This document shows, piece by piece, positions 1 to 6,460 of a stretch of 8,144 bases of DNA; within the stretch, counting starts at the first letter, position 1; each line of letters starts with the position of its first letter. The position numbers were made by a program, and so were the translations under genes. The stretch lies in contig JACRBO010000388.1 in assembly GCA_016219235.1 (NCBI GenBank), positions 1 to 8,144 on the forward strand. The letters run 5' to 3'. This DNA is from Chloroflexota bacterium (lineage in GTDB: Bacteria > Chloroflexota > Anaerolineae > Fen-1058). The notes beneath the pieces are model-generated. The model was not told the DNA's origin and made no database searches. It was given only the letters and a program-made list of their open reading frames with translations.

Positions 1-60
1 CGGATGAACGGCGCGCAACTTCGTAAACACACGAGTGTATAATTCTTCACTGATGCTCAT
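1..60 (-). CDS. 5' end of an unidentified gene, cut by the left window edge
   Basis: Reading the minus strand from 60 to 1, an ATG is followed by 20 open codons that begin MSISEELYTRVF and continue to the window edge without a stop. The start is supported by an AAAGG Shine-Dalgarno-like run 8 bases upstream (RNA reads AAAGGCCAATCTC then ATG) and by a sigma70-like promoter that would give a leader of about 29 bases. The gene lies 177 bases downstream of the metallo-hydrolase gene on the same strand but has its own promoter, so it need not be in that operon. Twenty residues are too few to assign a family or function. Confidence 0.55.
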   Translation of the reverse strand, partial: MSISEELYTRVFTKLRAVHP

Positions 61-95
61 GAGATTGGCCTTTCGGTTTGGTGTGGTGACCACCG

Positions 96-124
96 ATTAT
101 GCCAATTTCATGAGCAGATTGCAA
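96..124 (-). promoter_or_regulatory. Sigma70-like promoter for the partial minus-strand gene
   Basis: On the minus strand a -35 box TTGCAA (119-124, 4 of 6 matches to TTGACA) is separated by exactly 17 bases from a -10 box CATAAT (96-101, 5 of 6 matches to TATAAT). Transcription would start near base 89, about 29 bases before the ATG at 60. The spacing and placement relative to the ribosome-binding site and start codon are what make this credible; box matches alone would be weak. Confidence 0.55.
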
Positions 125-237
125 AGTGTTAGCTACTCAGGCCATTACCGCTGGATTTGGCAACACCGCACTGCACGCAGTGGGTGCAAGTGTCCAGCGG
201 GAGCAAGCGAGACAGTTATTTAATCCACGATCCTTAG

Positions 238-1119
238 CTAAAGCACGCTCGTCACAATCGGCAAACGCGCCCCGGCCAGAAAGGCATCGACAACGGCAAT
301 CTGATCGTCGTCCGTTGCCACTCCCAGAATCTGCGGCAACTGACTCAGAATCGCCTCACGATTTTGCCCATGCGCATCAACGATCCGCGCAATGGCTTTG
401 ATGAGATCGGCATCGGCTCTGAGTTCCGCCGGCGAGACTGGCGCGGGATTGTGCCCTTCAAGATAGTGGGCCACGTCGTAACTCAACACGCGATCGAGCA
501 GCGCCGGATACAGTGCCGTCGTCAGGCGGTGCGGCCCGTGATGGAGATCGTCGCCGAGGCAATCGCCCAGAAACATGACGCGATCTTCGGGCACATACAC
601 CACACTCGAATCCGGCGAGTGATCGCCGCCGACGTGAATGAAGCGCGCCGTCACGCCGCCCAGGTCCACATCCACCTGTGACGCAACGCCGATGTCAGGC
701 GGCCGGATGACCAGGCCGCTGCGGTCGGGCCATTCGACTTTGAGCATGTCGCGGCAAAAAGCGATCTCTGTGCCTTCGGCCACGCGCCGATCGAGCGCGG
801 CGTCGCTCCAATCGAGGCCCACCATGACGGTGATAATGCGGCGAGTTTCAACGTGGGCGAAGATCGGCACATCCAACGCCGACGCGCCGAAGACGTGATC
901 CCAGTGCCAGTGCGTCAGCATGGCAAACGTTGGGGCAGGCAGCTGTCGCTTCGCTAATTCATCCAACAGGATTTGAACGTGCGCAGGCGAGTTGCCCACA
1001 TCCACCAGCAGCGTGCCCCGGCTGCCGACGATCGCGCCCAGGATTGGCCGGTCGGTGGTTGAATCCGGCGACAGCCAGTAGACATGCGGCGCGATGTGAT
1101 TGAATTGGTGGCCTGACAT
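238..1119 (-). CDS. MBL-fold metallo-hydrolase (glyoxalase II / COG0491-like)
   Basis: A 293-residue protein, a usual length for a stand-alone metallo-beta-lactamase-fold hydrolase. The signature metal motif THWHWDH gives ligands H70, H72, D74 and H75. Further expected ligands follow in order: H167 in GGDHSPDS, D186 in FLGDC, and H223 in EGHNP. The complete set implies a working dinuclear metal site, probably zinc. No signal peptide or membrane segment is visible, so it is likely cytoplasmic. The family includes glyoxalase II, lactonases, sulfatases and many uncharacterised hydrolases; the sequence does not tell which substrate is used. The start is chosen because GAGGAG lies 6-7 bases upstream of the ATG. 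It ends with TAG. The gene diverges from the restriction-modification operon; only a weak -10-like TACACT (1152-1157, minus strand) was seen upstream, without a convincing -35. I see no functional link to the neighbouring methyltransferase genes. Confidence 0.9.
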   Translation of the reverse strand: MSGHQFNHIAPHVYWLSPDSTTDRPILGAIVGSRGTLLVDVGNSPAHVQILLDELAKRQLPAPTFAMLTHWHWDHVFGASALDVPIFAHVETRRIITVMVGLDWSDAALDRRVAEGTEIAFCRDMLKVEWPDRSGLVIRPPDIGVASQVDVDLGGVTARFIHVGGDHSPDSSVVYVPEDRVMFLGDCLGDDLHHGPHRLTTALYPALLDRVLSYDVAHYLEGHNPAPVSPAELRADADLIKAIARIVDAHGQNREAILSQLPQILGVATDDDQIAVVDAFLAGARLPIVTSVL

Positions 1120-1182
1120 GGTGTGCTCCTCGAAAAGTGGTGACGTGTTTAAGTGTACCGCACGGTCGTCATACGCGCATCG

Positions 1183-1290
1183 ACCCCCATCCCTGCCTTC
1201 CCCCGTTCAGAAAAGCATCTGAACAGGGGAAGGAGTGTGTTCCTCCCCTGTCGATGCGCTTTTCATCGACGGGGGAGGTTAGGAGGGGGT
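1183..1290. repeat. Nested palindromic repeat: two hairpins in mutually inverted orientation
   Basis: Hairpin A pairs 1196-1210 with 1219-1233 (15-base arms, one C/A mismatch, 8-base loop). Hairpin B pairs 1242-1256 with 1264-1278 (15-base arms, one T/G wobble, 7-base loop). The reverse complement of A resembles B: both have C/T-rich outer arms, a T/G pair at the same place, and a GCTTTT loop, but different inner stems (GTTCAG/CTGAAC against GTCGATG/CATCGAC). The outer flanks 1183-1203 and 1271-1290 are also imperfectly complementary, so the whole block can fold as one large cruciform. It lies between two divergent genes, so it is not an ordinary terminator. It looks like a dispersed REP- or MITE-like intergenic element, though only one copy is in the window. 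Confidence 0.75.
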
Positions 1291-1298
1291 TCTCCCGT

Positions 1299-1328
1299 TT
1301 GACCCTCGCCTTCATTCTGCGCTATACT
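1299..1328 (+). promoter_or_regulatory. Sigma70-like promoter of the restriction-modification operon
   Basis: A -35 box TTGACC (1299-1304, 5 of 6 matches) and a -10 box TATACT (1323-1328, 5 of 6 matches) are separated by 18 bases. Transcription would start near 1335, giving a leader of about 60 bases before the nuclease ATG at 1398. The -35 box begins only about 9 bases after the palindromic repeat ends, so a cruciform or a protein bound there could affect this promoter. No C-protein gene of the kind that controls many restriction-modification systems is present next to it. Confidence 0.65.
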
Positions 1329-1397
1329 TGCGGCTGTCTAAACGATATGCAAACACCAGCGCGATCCTGCTTCATCATTCTTTGATTGAGGGTAAAC

Positions 1398-2297
1398 ATG
1401 TCACTGAGCGATCTAACAGTTGAGGCTTTTCTGATTCTGCGTGAAGCTTTCTTTAACACTGATGGTTCCCCAATACTATTTGCGTTGCGTGAAAAGCACA
1501 ACACGCAAGACGATCCGTTGGACGAACACATCGCTGCCATTTTGAAATCCAAACTCACCGACGCGCTCTGCCAGAAATCACCCGGGCCGTTGATTAATCC
1601 TGACCTCGTGCTTTATCGACCTGATGAGTGTCGTCAAGCCAGCCCGCCTGATTTGCGCGATAATGTTACCAAGATCGTGGCTATTGAAGTGAAGAAACTC
1701 GAGCGAGGCGAAAACGGCCAGATTGCCAGAGCCAGCGGCCTCGACTACAACACCACGCCGCCATGTGGCGTCATCCGTGTGTATGATGGCGATGATCGTC
1801 CGTTGGATATTCGCGGTTTCTATCTGTTTGTGTGTCAAGAGCGAAACCCTGAAGGCCAAGCGTTTTTAAGCGCTCTAGCCTTGGTCGATGGCAATGTACT
1901 CAATGCTGACTTTGATCTGTATCTGCGCATCACCAGCCAGCGTGAAAAGGTAGTGGGCCTGGGCACGTATGGTGACGGGGCCAATCGAAACCGCCCCATG
2001 CTGATTTTTGCTAATCCGTTGGGCGCATCGCAACTGGATCGCGCTTCATCTTTGGTAAGCGGCAACTTCGCCGCCGTTTCCGATGAGCGCATTGGCCTGG
2101 TCTATCGCATCAAACGCCAAACAATGGCTAACACCTGGCATGAATTCTCAGCTTATCGCCAGGTTGACGACATCCCGGTGAATTGGGCGGTAGAAGAGCT
2201 GATCGATCCCTTTCCTCAGCCAGCCACCCGTCTAAGCGCGACTCAAGCCCGAGGCAGATTTAGACTGCCGATTCGATTTCTCAGCCAGCCAGGTTGA
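1398..2297 (+). CDS. Probable restriction endonuclease, PD-(D/E)XK type
   Basis: A 299-residue protein whose family I do not recognise by name. The function is inferred from a candidate PD-(D/E)XK nuclease core: P68-D69 in NPDLVLY, then 28 residues on E97-V98-K99 in KIVAIEVKK, a beta strand carrying the ExK pair. Just after it comes a distinctive GLDYNTTPPCG segment (114-124) and a hydrophobic strand (GFYLFVCQ, 140-147). No signal peptide, membrane segment or helicase motif is seen. It would cut unmodified DNA while the methylase encoded downstream protects the host. The start is the ATG at 1398, with GAGGG 5-6 bases upstream; an in-frame TTG at 1386 is less likely. The stop is 20 bases before the methyltransferase ATG, so the two are probably co-transcribed. 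Bases 1441-1500 contain 25 G+C of 60, against 40 of 60 at 7321-7380, which hints at a foreign origin. The nuclease call rests on motif and context, not on a known homologue. Confidence 0.65.
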   Translation: MSLSDLTVEAFLILREAFFNTDGSPILFALREKHNTQDDPLDEHIAAILKSKLTDALCQKSPGPLINPDLVLYRPDECRQASPPDLRDNVTKIVAIEVKKLERGENGQIARASGLDYNTTPPCGVIRVYDGDDRPLDIRGFYLFVCQERNPEGQAFLSALALVDGNVLNADFDLYLRITSQREKVVGLGTYGDGANRNRPMLIFANPLGASQLDRASSLVSGNFAAVSDERIGLVYRIKRQTMANTWHEFSAYRQVDDIPVNWAVEELIDPFPQPATRLSATQARGRFRLPIRFLSQPG

Positions 2298-2317
2298 TAC
2301 CAACTAAAGTTGATGCT

Positions 2318-4552
2318 ATGAAACACATCTCCCAACTGCAACTCCGCGCGATCGAGAATGGCTTTCCCACTGGCTTTGTCAGCCTGCTGGCCGAGCATGA
2401 ATCGTGGCGTAAAGAAGTTTACCGTCCGATGTACTACCATCACAAATGGTGGGCCAGACGATTGGGATCGGTCTTGCGCGCCGCGCTGATTGCCAGCGCC
2501 GTTGATAAGGGCGCTGATGTGGCCCGGCATTTCTATGGTCCCATTCAATTTCCAAACCTCGTCGTCTTTGATCCGTTTATGGGCAGTGGTACCACCGTGG
2601 GCGAAGCCCTTAAATTAGGCTGCCGGGTGATTGGCCGTGACATCAATCCGGTCTCGAATACCATGGTCAAGGCGGCGGTGCAAAAGTATGATCGGGCTGA
2701 AATCCTAGCCGCTTTCGAGCAGCTCGATCAATCGGTGGGTGAACAGATTCGGGCCTTATATCAAACGCAGCTGCCCGACGGTGAAATTGCTACCGTCTTG
2801 TATTATTTTTGGGTCAAGACCGTGCCGTGCGTGCTTTGTCAGACCGAAGTTGAACTCTTTAAGTCCAGAATCTTTTCACGACATGCGACGCCCAGCAAAG
2901 AACCGCGCGCCAAGGCGCTGTGCCCGACTTGTCGCGCGATCAATGACGTGCGCTATGACGATGACACGGCAACGTGTCACGACTGCGGTGCCACGTACAA
3001 CCCGCAGCGCGGTTACGTCGATCAATCCAAGGCGACTTGTCCGGCTTGCGGCACACACGTCAGCGTGATTGAGGCCGTTCGTCAACAAGCCAATCCGCCT
3101 CAGCACAAGCTCTATGCCAAGATGGTCTTAAGATCGAATGGGCAAAAAGAATATTGGCCTATCAACGCCAGCGACCTTGAAACCTACGCAAAAGCGGAAG
3201 CGCAACTCAGTGACCTATGGCCGCTTATCCCGCCTGAGTCGATTCAGCCAGGCTATAACACCAATCAGGTGCTCAACTACAACTATCACTACTGGCATCA
3301 GATGTTTAATGCACGGCAGTTGGTGGCGCTGGCCTTGCTCAGTCAAGCGATTGCCCGCTTGCCGTCCCCTACGACTAGAACGCTATTCGCGTGTTTGTTG
3401 TCCGGCAGTCTGGAATTTAACAATCTGTTTGCCTCGTTCAAAGGCGAAGGCACTGGCGCAGTCCGGCACATGTTCGCGCATCACATTCTCAAGCCTGAAT
3501 TGATGCCGCTGGAAGCCAATCTCTGGGGCACGCCCAAATCATCGGGGTCATTTTCGACCTTATTTGAATCGCGAGTGTTGCGGATGCTGGATTACAAAGC
3601 CCGGCCGTTTGAATTGAAAATCTCCGGCGCAAATGGCAGTCGCACCGGAGAAAAAATCTATGATCTCAGCGCGGCGGTGGATGCGGTCGTGGCCGAAACC
3701 TACGCCGAGTTCGCGGCTGGATCGGGTGTCTATTTATCGACGGGCGATTCCGCACAGACGGATTTGCCGGATCAAACGGTGGATGTGGTATTGACCGATC
3801 CGCCGTTTTTCGATAACGTCCATTATTCGCAGTTGGCCGATTTCTTCTACGTATGGTTGAAGCGCATGCTCGTTGATCCCAGCGCGGCGGCCTCCACCAC
3901 CCGCTCGCTCCTCGAAGTCCAGGATACCGATGCCGTCCAGTTTGGCGACAAGCTGGAAGCCGTGTGGCGAGAGTGTCGGCGGGTGTTGAAGCCTGACGGT
4001 TTATTGGTCTTTACTTATCACCATTCACGCGCGGAAGGGTGGAGCGCTCTTTATCAATCAGTGCGGCAGGCCGGTTTTCAGATCGTGCGCGCCTATCCCG
4101 TCAAAGCCGAGATGGCTGTTGCCATGCCCATTCAACAAGCCAAAGAGCCGATCAGTTTCGATCTGATCATTGTGTGCCGCCCGGTGGTTGCGCTTCGATC
4201 AGACCATAGCCCGTTTGAGATCGAGGCGGCCCTGACCGATGCGCGCCTTGAAATTGAGGCACTACATGCCAACGCACTCACTTTAACCACGGGTGATGTG
4301 CGCATGATTCTGATGGGCTGCATTCTGGCGCGACTAGCTGGCCTGCAAGATTTTGCAGCAGAGTTGGCCACGTTGACCGACATTCAAAGCCGCCTGCCAA
4401 CGTTGGTTCAAGCCGTGATTGACACCAAGCGACCGGCGGCGCGTGCGGCCAAGCCGCCCGTGCGAGCCACAATCAAACCTACTGCGTCCGATAGCGCATC
4501 TGCGCGACAATTGCAATTGCTAGAGCGCAAGGCCAAGTATCGGGCCAAATGA
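2318..4552 (+). CDS. DNA methyltransferase with Zn-ribbon insert (COG1743 / DUF1156-like)
   Basis: A 744-residue S-adenosylmethionine-dependent DNA amino-methyltransferase, probably forming N6-methyladenine (N4-methylcytosine is possible). In order: an N-terminal YYHHKWWARRLGS block (39-51) typical of this group; the SAM-binding motif I FDPFMGSGTT (84-93); four CxxC knuckles (C171/C174, C202/C205, C220/C223, C241/C244), enough for two zinc ribbons; a conserved-looking GSLEFNNLFASFKGEGTG segment (363-380); the catalytic motif IV TDPPFFDN (493-500) followed by FFYVWLKR; then a helical C-terminal extension with a basic, Ala/Pro-rich tail (about 702-744). The roughly 400 residues between motifs I and IV, including the zinc ribbons, are where DNA recognition would be expected. 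The start is the ATG at 2318, with a weak AAAG 8 bases upstream; an in-frame TTG at 2294 overlapping the nuclease stop (TTGA) is possible and would add 8 residues. It is the second gene of the operon and presumably the protective partner of the nuclease. No frameshift is seen. Confidence 0.88.
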   Translation: MKHISQLQLRAIENGFPTGFVSLLAEHESWRKEVYRPMYYHHKWWARRLGSVLRAALIASAVDKGADVARHFYGPIQFPNLVVFDPFMGSGTTVGEALKLGCRVIGRDINPVSNTMVKAAVQKYDRAEILAAFEQLDQSVGEQIRALYQTQLPDGEIATVLYYFWVKTVPCVLCQTEVELFKSRIFSRHATPSKEPRAKALCPTCRAINDVRYDDDTATCHDCGATYNPQRGYVDQSKATCPACGTHVSVIEAVRQQANPPQHKLYAKMVLRSNGQKEYWPINASDLETYAKAEAQLSDLWPLIPPESIQPGYNTNQVLNYNYHYWHQMFNARQLVALALLSQAIARLPSPTTRTLFACLLSGSLEFNNLFASFKGEGTGAVRHMFAHHILKPELMPLEANLWGTPKSSGSFSTLFESRVLRMLDYKARPFELKISGANGSRTGEKIYDLSAAVDAVVAETYAEFAAGSGVYLSTGDSAQTDLPDQTVDVVLTDPPFFDNVHYSQLADFFYVWLKRMLVDPSAAASTTRSLLEVQDTDAVQFGDKLEAVWRECRRVLKPDGLLVFTYHHSRAEGWSALYQSVRQAGFQIVRAYPVKAEMAVAMPIQQAKEPISFDLIIVCRPVVALRSDHSPFEIEAALTDARLEIEALHANALTLTTGDVRMILMGCILARLAGLQDFAAELATLTDIQSRLPTLVQAVIDTKRPAARAAKPPVRATIKPTASDSASARQLQLLERKAKYRAK

Positions 4553-4637
4553 GACGGTCGTTGTAGCATAAGGCCATAGCCCATTTCCATTTTCCCGCCA
4601 GTCATGTTCTAACGTCACGGTGTAGGAGCCACCAAAT

Positions 4638-4732
4638 ACCTCGGAGGTTTTCATAGACAATCAGGCATCGGCTGACAGTCTCTCACGTAACCCGGCCCGC
4701 CTTGCCAGCTGGCCATTAAAAACCTCCGAGGT
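4638..4732. repeat. Perfect 14-base inverted repeat bounding a 67-base core
   Basis: The left end ACCTCGGAGGTTTT (4638-4651) is the exact reverse complement of the right end AAAACCTCCGAGGT (4719-4732). Within each end, ACCTC and GAGGT are themselves a palindrome around one base. The 67-base core holds an imperfect hairpin (4656-4664 with 4672-4680) and a perfect palindrome GCCAGCTGGC (4704-4713). No coding capacity is present, so if it moves it must be mobilised in trans. No target-site duplication is evident in the immediate flanks. It may be a MITE-like element, a pair of protein-binding sites, or a two-way transcription stop between convergent genes. Confidence 0.7.
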
Positions 4733-4887
4733 CTTGACACAGTGCACACCCCCTACCCCAACCATCATCAGACGCACCCCTCTTTGGACGCGGATTAGAT
4801 GCTAACCCGGCCAACCTCAAATCTAGTCTGCACCCGATGAATCTCTGCCGTCCGACGATGCGGTTGTTGCGTTATCTCATACAAACA

Positions 4888-4914
4888 AAGAGGGCCGCTC
4901 ATCGCAGCCCTCTT
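4888..4914 (-). terminator. Factor-independent terminator of the lipoprotein gene
   Basis: Read on the minus strand, 4914 to 4888 gives an 11-bp stem AAGAGGGCTGC / GCGGCCCTCTT with a 5-base GATGA loop and one T/G wobble, followed by the T-rich run TGTTTGT. It starts about 48 bases beyond the TAG stop of the lipoprotein gene. On the plus strand the same stem would carry a C/A mismatch and be followed by CTATTCC, so it suits minus-strand transcription better. Confidence 0.75.
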
Positions 4915-4923
4915 CTATTCCGC

Positions 4924-4952
4924 TTCTTTACCTCTTTGCCCCTTTGCGTGAG
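4924..4952. repeat. Short octamer repeat (CTTTGC type)
   Basis: Three degenerate 8-base units lie head to tail on the plus strand: TTCTTTAC, CTCTTTGC and CCCTTTGC, ending in GTGAG. It sits between the lipoprotein stop codon and its terminator, so it would be transcribed into the 3' end of that message. From memory it resembles intergenic CTTTGCG-type repeats found in several phyla; I could not check this. Confidence 0.4.
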
Positions 4953-4962
4953 GCAATTTGTC

Positions 4963-6354
4963 CTACGGCGTCACGTAAATCTGCACGTACAATGGCGTCT
5001 CGCCCTGCGCACCTACCCCACGCAGTCCGCCCTCATTCACCATGAACATCCACTCGCTGCGCTGCAGGCCGAACCCGCCCGGCGCGACCATGTCGATTGA
5101 CAAATCCACTGTGCCGCCCGGCGGCACATCCGGCATGGCGATGACGACCGGCGCGCCAAACGGATTGTTGTTGACGTTCGTGATCGAATGCACCCGCGCA
5201 TTCGCCCCCCACGCGCACGTGCCATCGTTGCGCAGCCGCCACGTCTTGCGGAACGCCTGCCCCGCCGACAGCTGCGTGTTATCGGGAATCGTCACATCGC
5301 CCAGGAAACTCGCGCGATAGGTGCACGGCGCATTGTTCGGCACCACGATCTGCACGTACAGCGCCGCCTGACCATCGGGCCCCACGCCGAATAATTCGCC
5401 GGTATCGGCCTTGAACTTCCATTCGGCGCGATACGTGCCGGGCAGGCCCGGCGACACGAGCGGCGCCAGCAACTCGAACGATTGTCCCGGTTGCGCGTAC
5501 GGCACTTCCACGCGCGTCTGAAGATTCATCGACGTGCCGCCGATAAAGATCAGCGAACGCATGGCCGTGCCCGGCCCCCACGCGCAGGTGCTGTCATTGC
5601 GCACACTCCAGATCTTGTTAAACGGCGCATTCGGCGCGATGGGGCTGTTGTCCGGCACCGACACATCGCCCAGGAACTTCGCGCGATACACGCACGCCGG
5701 TTCAGGGATGCCTTGCTGGACTTGAATCTGCGCGTACAGCGGCGTCTGGTAATTTGGACCCACGCCAAACAGCGGCCCCTGAGCCACCATCAACATCCAC
5801 TCGCTGCGATATGTGCCCGGCATTTGCGGCGCGATCAGGTTCACTGACACATCTACTATGCCGCCCGGCGCAGTGTACGAGGGCAGCGCCACTTCACTCG
5901 GCGCGCCCATTTGCGAGCCATTGACGAATGCCAGCGAATGCACGATCTGCCCCGGCCCCCACGCACAGTTGCCGTCGTTGCGCAAGCGCCACGTCTTCAA
6001 CAGCGCACTGCCCGGCGCAGTGATCGTGTTGTCCGGAAACGACACGTCACCGAGAAAAGCCGCGCGATACACGCACGCCGTCGATGTCGTCGATGACGGT
6101 GTAGCGGTCGGCGTCGAAGTGGCGGTCGGCGGTGTGGTCGGGGTCGTCGTGGCCGGGGCCGACGTTGTCGGAGCCGACACGGTCGGCGGGACAGCCGTCG
6201 CGGGTTCAGCCGATGGCGGCAGAGTCGCTGTCGAAACAGGTAAATCGATCGGCACGATCGGCGTTGGCACATCCGTCGGTTGAGCCGTCTGGCAGGCGGC
6301 CAGCAGCCCGATCGATACCACCATCAACATCAAGAACATCATTCGCTTAAACAT
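4963..6354 (-). CDS. Lipoprotein with Thr/Pro stalk and three NBR1-type Ig-like domains
   Basis: A 463-residue surface lipoprotein. A basic start (MFKRMM), hydrophobic stretch and lipobox LLAAC with C21 as the lipidation site form a type II signal peptide. Residues 22-93 are a Thr/Pro/Ser/Ala-rich stalk. Three tandem domains of about 120 residues follow at 94-213, 221-338 and 344-463. Each has CxYRAxFLGDV, PDN, W-(R/S)-(L/V)-RN-(D)-x-x-CAWG, YR- or QRSEW-type strands, GVG and a final LYxQI strand, matching the Ig-like fold named after the NBR1 four-tryptophan domain (PF16158-like). Cysteine pairs C94/C130, C221/C257 and C344/C380 could form one disulfide per domain. Domains 1 and 3 look most alike, and near-identical DNA at 5294-5307 and 5663-5676 points to duplication. 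No catalytic motif is seen; an adhesive, scaffolding or ligand-binding role is inferred. The start at 6354 is chosen over an upstream in-frame ATG at 6384 because it has GGAGGA 9 bases upstream and places the signal peptide at the N-terminus. A terminator follows the gene. Confidence 0.88.
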   Translation of the reverse strand: MFKRMMFLMLMVVSIGLLAACQTAQPTDVPTPIVPIDLPVSTATLPPSAEPATAVPPTVSAPTTSAPATTTPTTPPTATSTPTATPSSTTSTACVYRAAFLGDVSFPDNTITAPGSALLKTWRLRNDGNCAWGPGQIVHSLAFVNGSQMGAPSEVALPSYTAPGGIVDVSVNLIAPQMPGTYRSEWMLMVAQGPLFGVGPNYQTPLYAQIQVQQGIPEPACVYRAKFLGDVSVPDNSPIAPNAPFNKIWSVRNDSTCAWGPGTAMRSLIFIGGTSMNLQTRVEVPYAQPGQSFELLAPLVSPGLPGTYRAEWKFKADTGELFGVGPDGQAALYVQIVVPNNAPCTYRASFLGDVTIPDNTQLSAGQAFRKTWRLRNDGTCAWGANARVHSITNVNNNPFGAPVVIAMPDVPPGGTVDLSIDMVAPGGFGLQRSEWMFMVNEGGLRGVGAQGETPLYVQIYVTP

Positions 6355-6363
6355 GCTAAATCT

Positions 6364-6369
6364 TCCTCC
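6364..6369 (-). promoter_or_regulatory. Ribosome-binding site that fixes the lipoprotein start
   Basis: The minus strand reads GGAGGA followed by 9 bases and then ATG at 6354. The match to the anti-Shine-Dalgarno sequence is strong and the spacing acceptable. An in-frame ATG at 6384 lies upstream of this site and would add ten polar residues before the lipoprotein signal, so it is unlikely to be used. Confidence 0.75.
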
Positions 6370-6460
6370 GTTTGAATAGTGCATCTACCAAACGCTGAGT
6401 CTATGCGCTTCGTTCCTCAAACCTCGTTAGAATCGAGTTACAAATCGGTTAACGCCCCGG

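Larger units (their letters stand above)
4553..4962. other. Gene-free spacer between convergent genes, made of repeat fragments
   Basis: This 410-base stretch separates the methyltransferase gene (plus) from the lipoprotein gene (minus). No convincing coding region or RNA gene is visible. It contains the 14-base inverted-repeat element, an octamer repeat and a minus-strand terminator, each listed separately. The part between about 4733 and 4880 has C-rich runs and a GGACGCGGATTAGATG stretch that looks like repetitive intergenic sequence, but has no structure I can define. No clear plus-strand terminator follows the methyltransferase stop; the inverted repeat is the only candidate. Confidence 0.6.

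Noticed and set aside
169..182. Short palindrome CACTGCACGCAGTG as an operator
   Set aside because: Six-base arms can occur by chance, and it lies about 45 bases upstream of the -35 box at 119-124 with no second copy.
1196..1278. Hairpins as transcription terminators
   Set aside because: They lie between divergent genes, upstream of both, and have no following T-run on either strand at the right place.
1398..4552. DISARM or the DUF1156-DUF499-helicase anti-phage locus
   Set aside because: No helicase, DUF499, PLD-nuclease or other partner gene is present; both flanking genes are unrelated minus-strand genes.
4553..4962. tRNA or other structured RNA gene in the long spacer
   Set aside because: No cloverleaf, T-loop consensus or known RNA motif was seen; the structure present is explained by the inverted repeat and the terminator.
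5813..6283. 156-codon plus-strand open frame opposite the lipoprotein gene
   Set aside because: Its Val/Gly-rich content is the antisense of the Thr/Pro stalk and Ig-like domain; the minus-strand protein has a lipobox, repeated motifs and a ribosome site.
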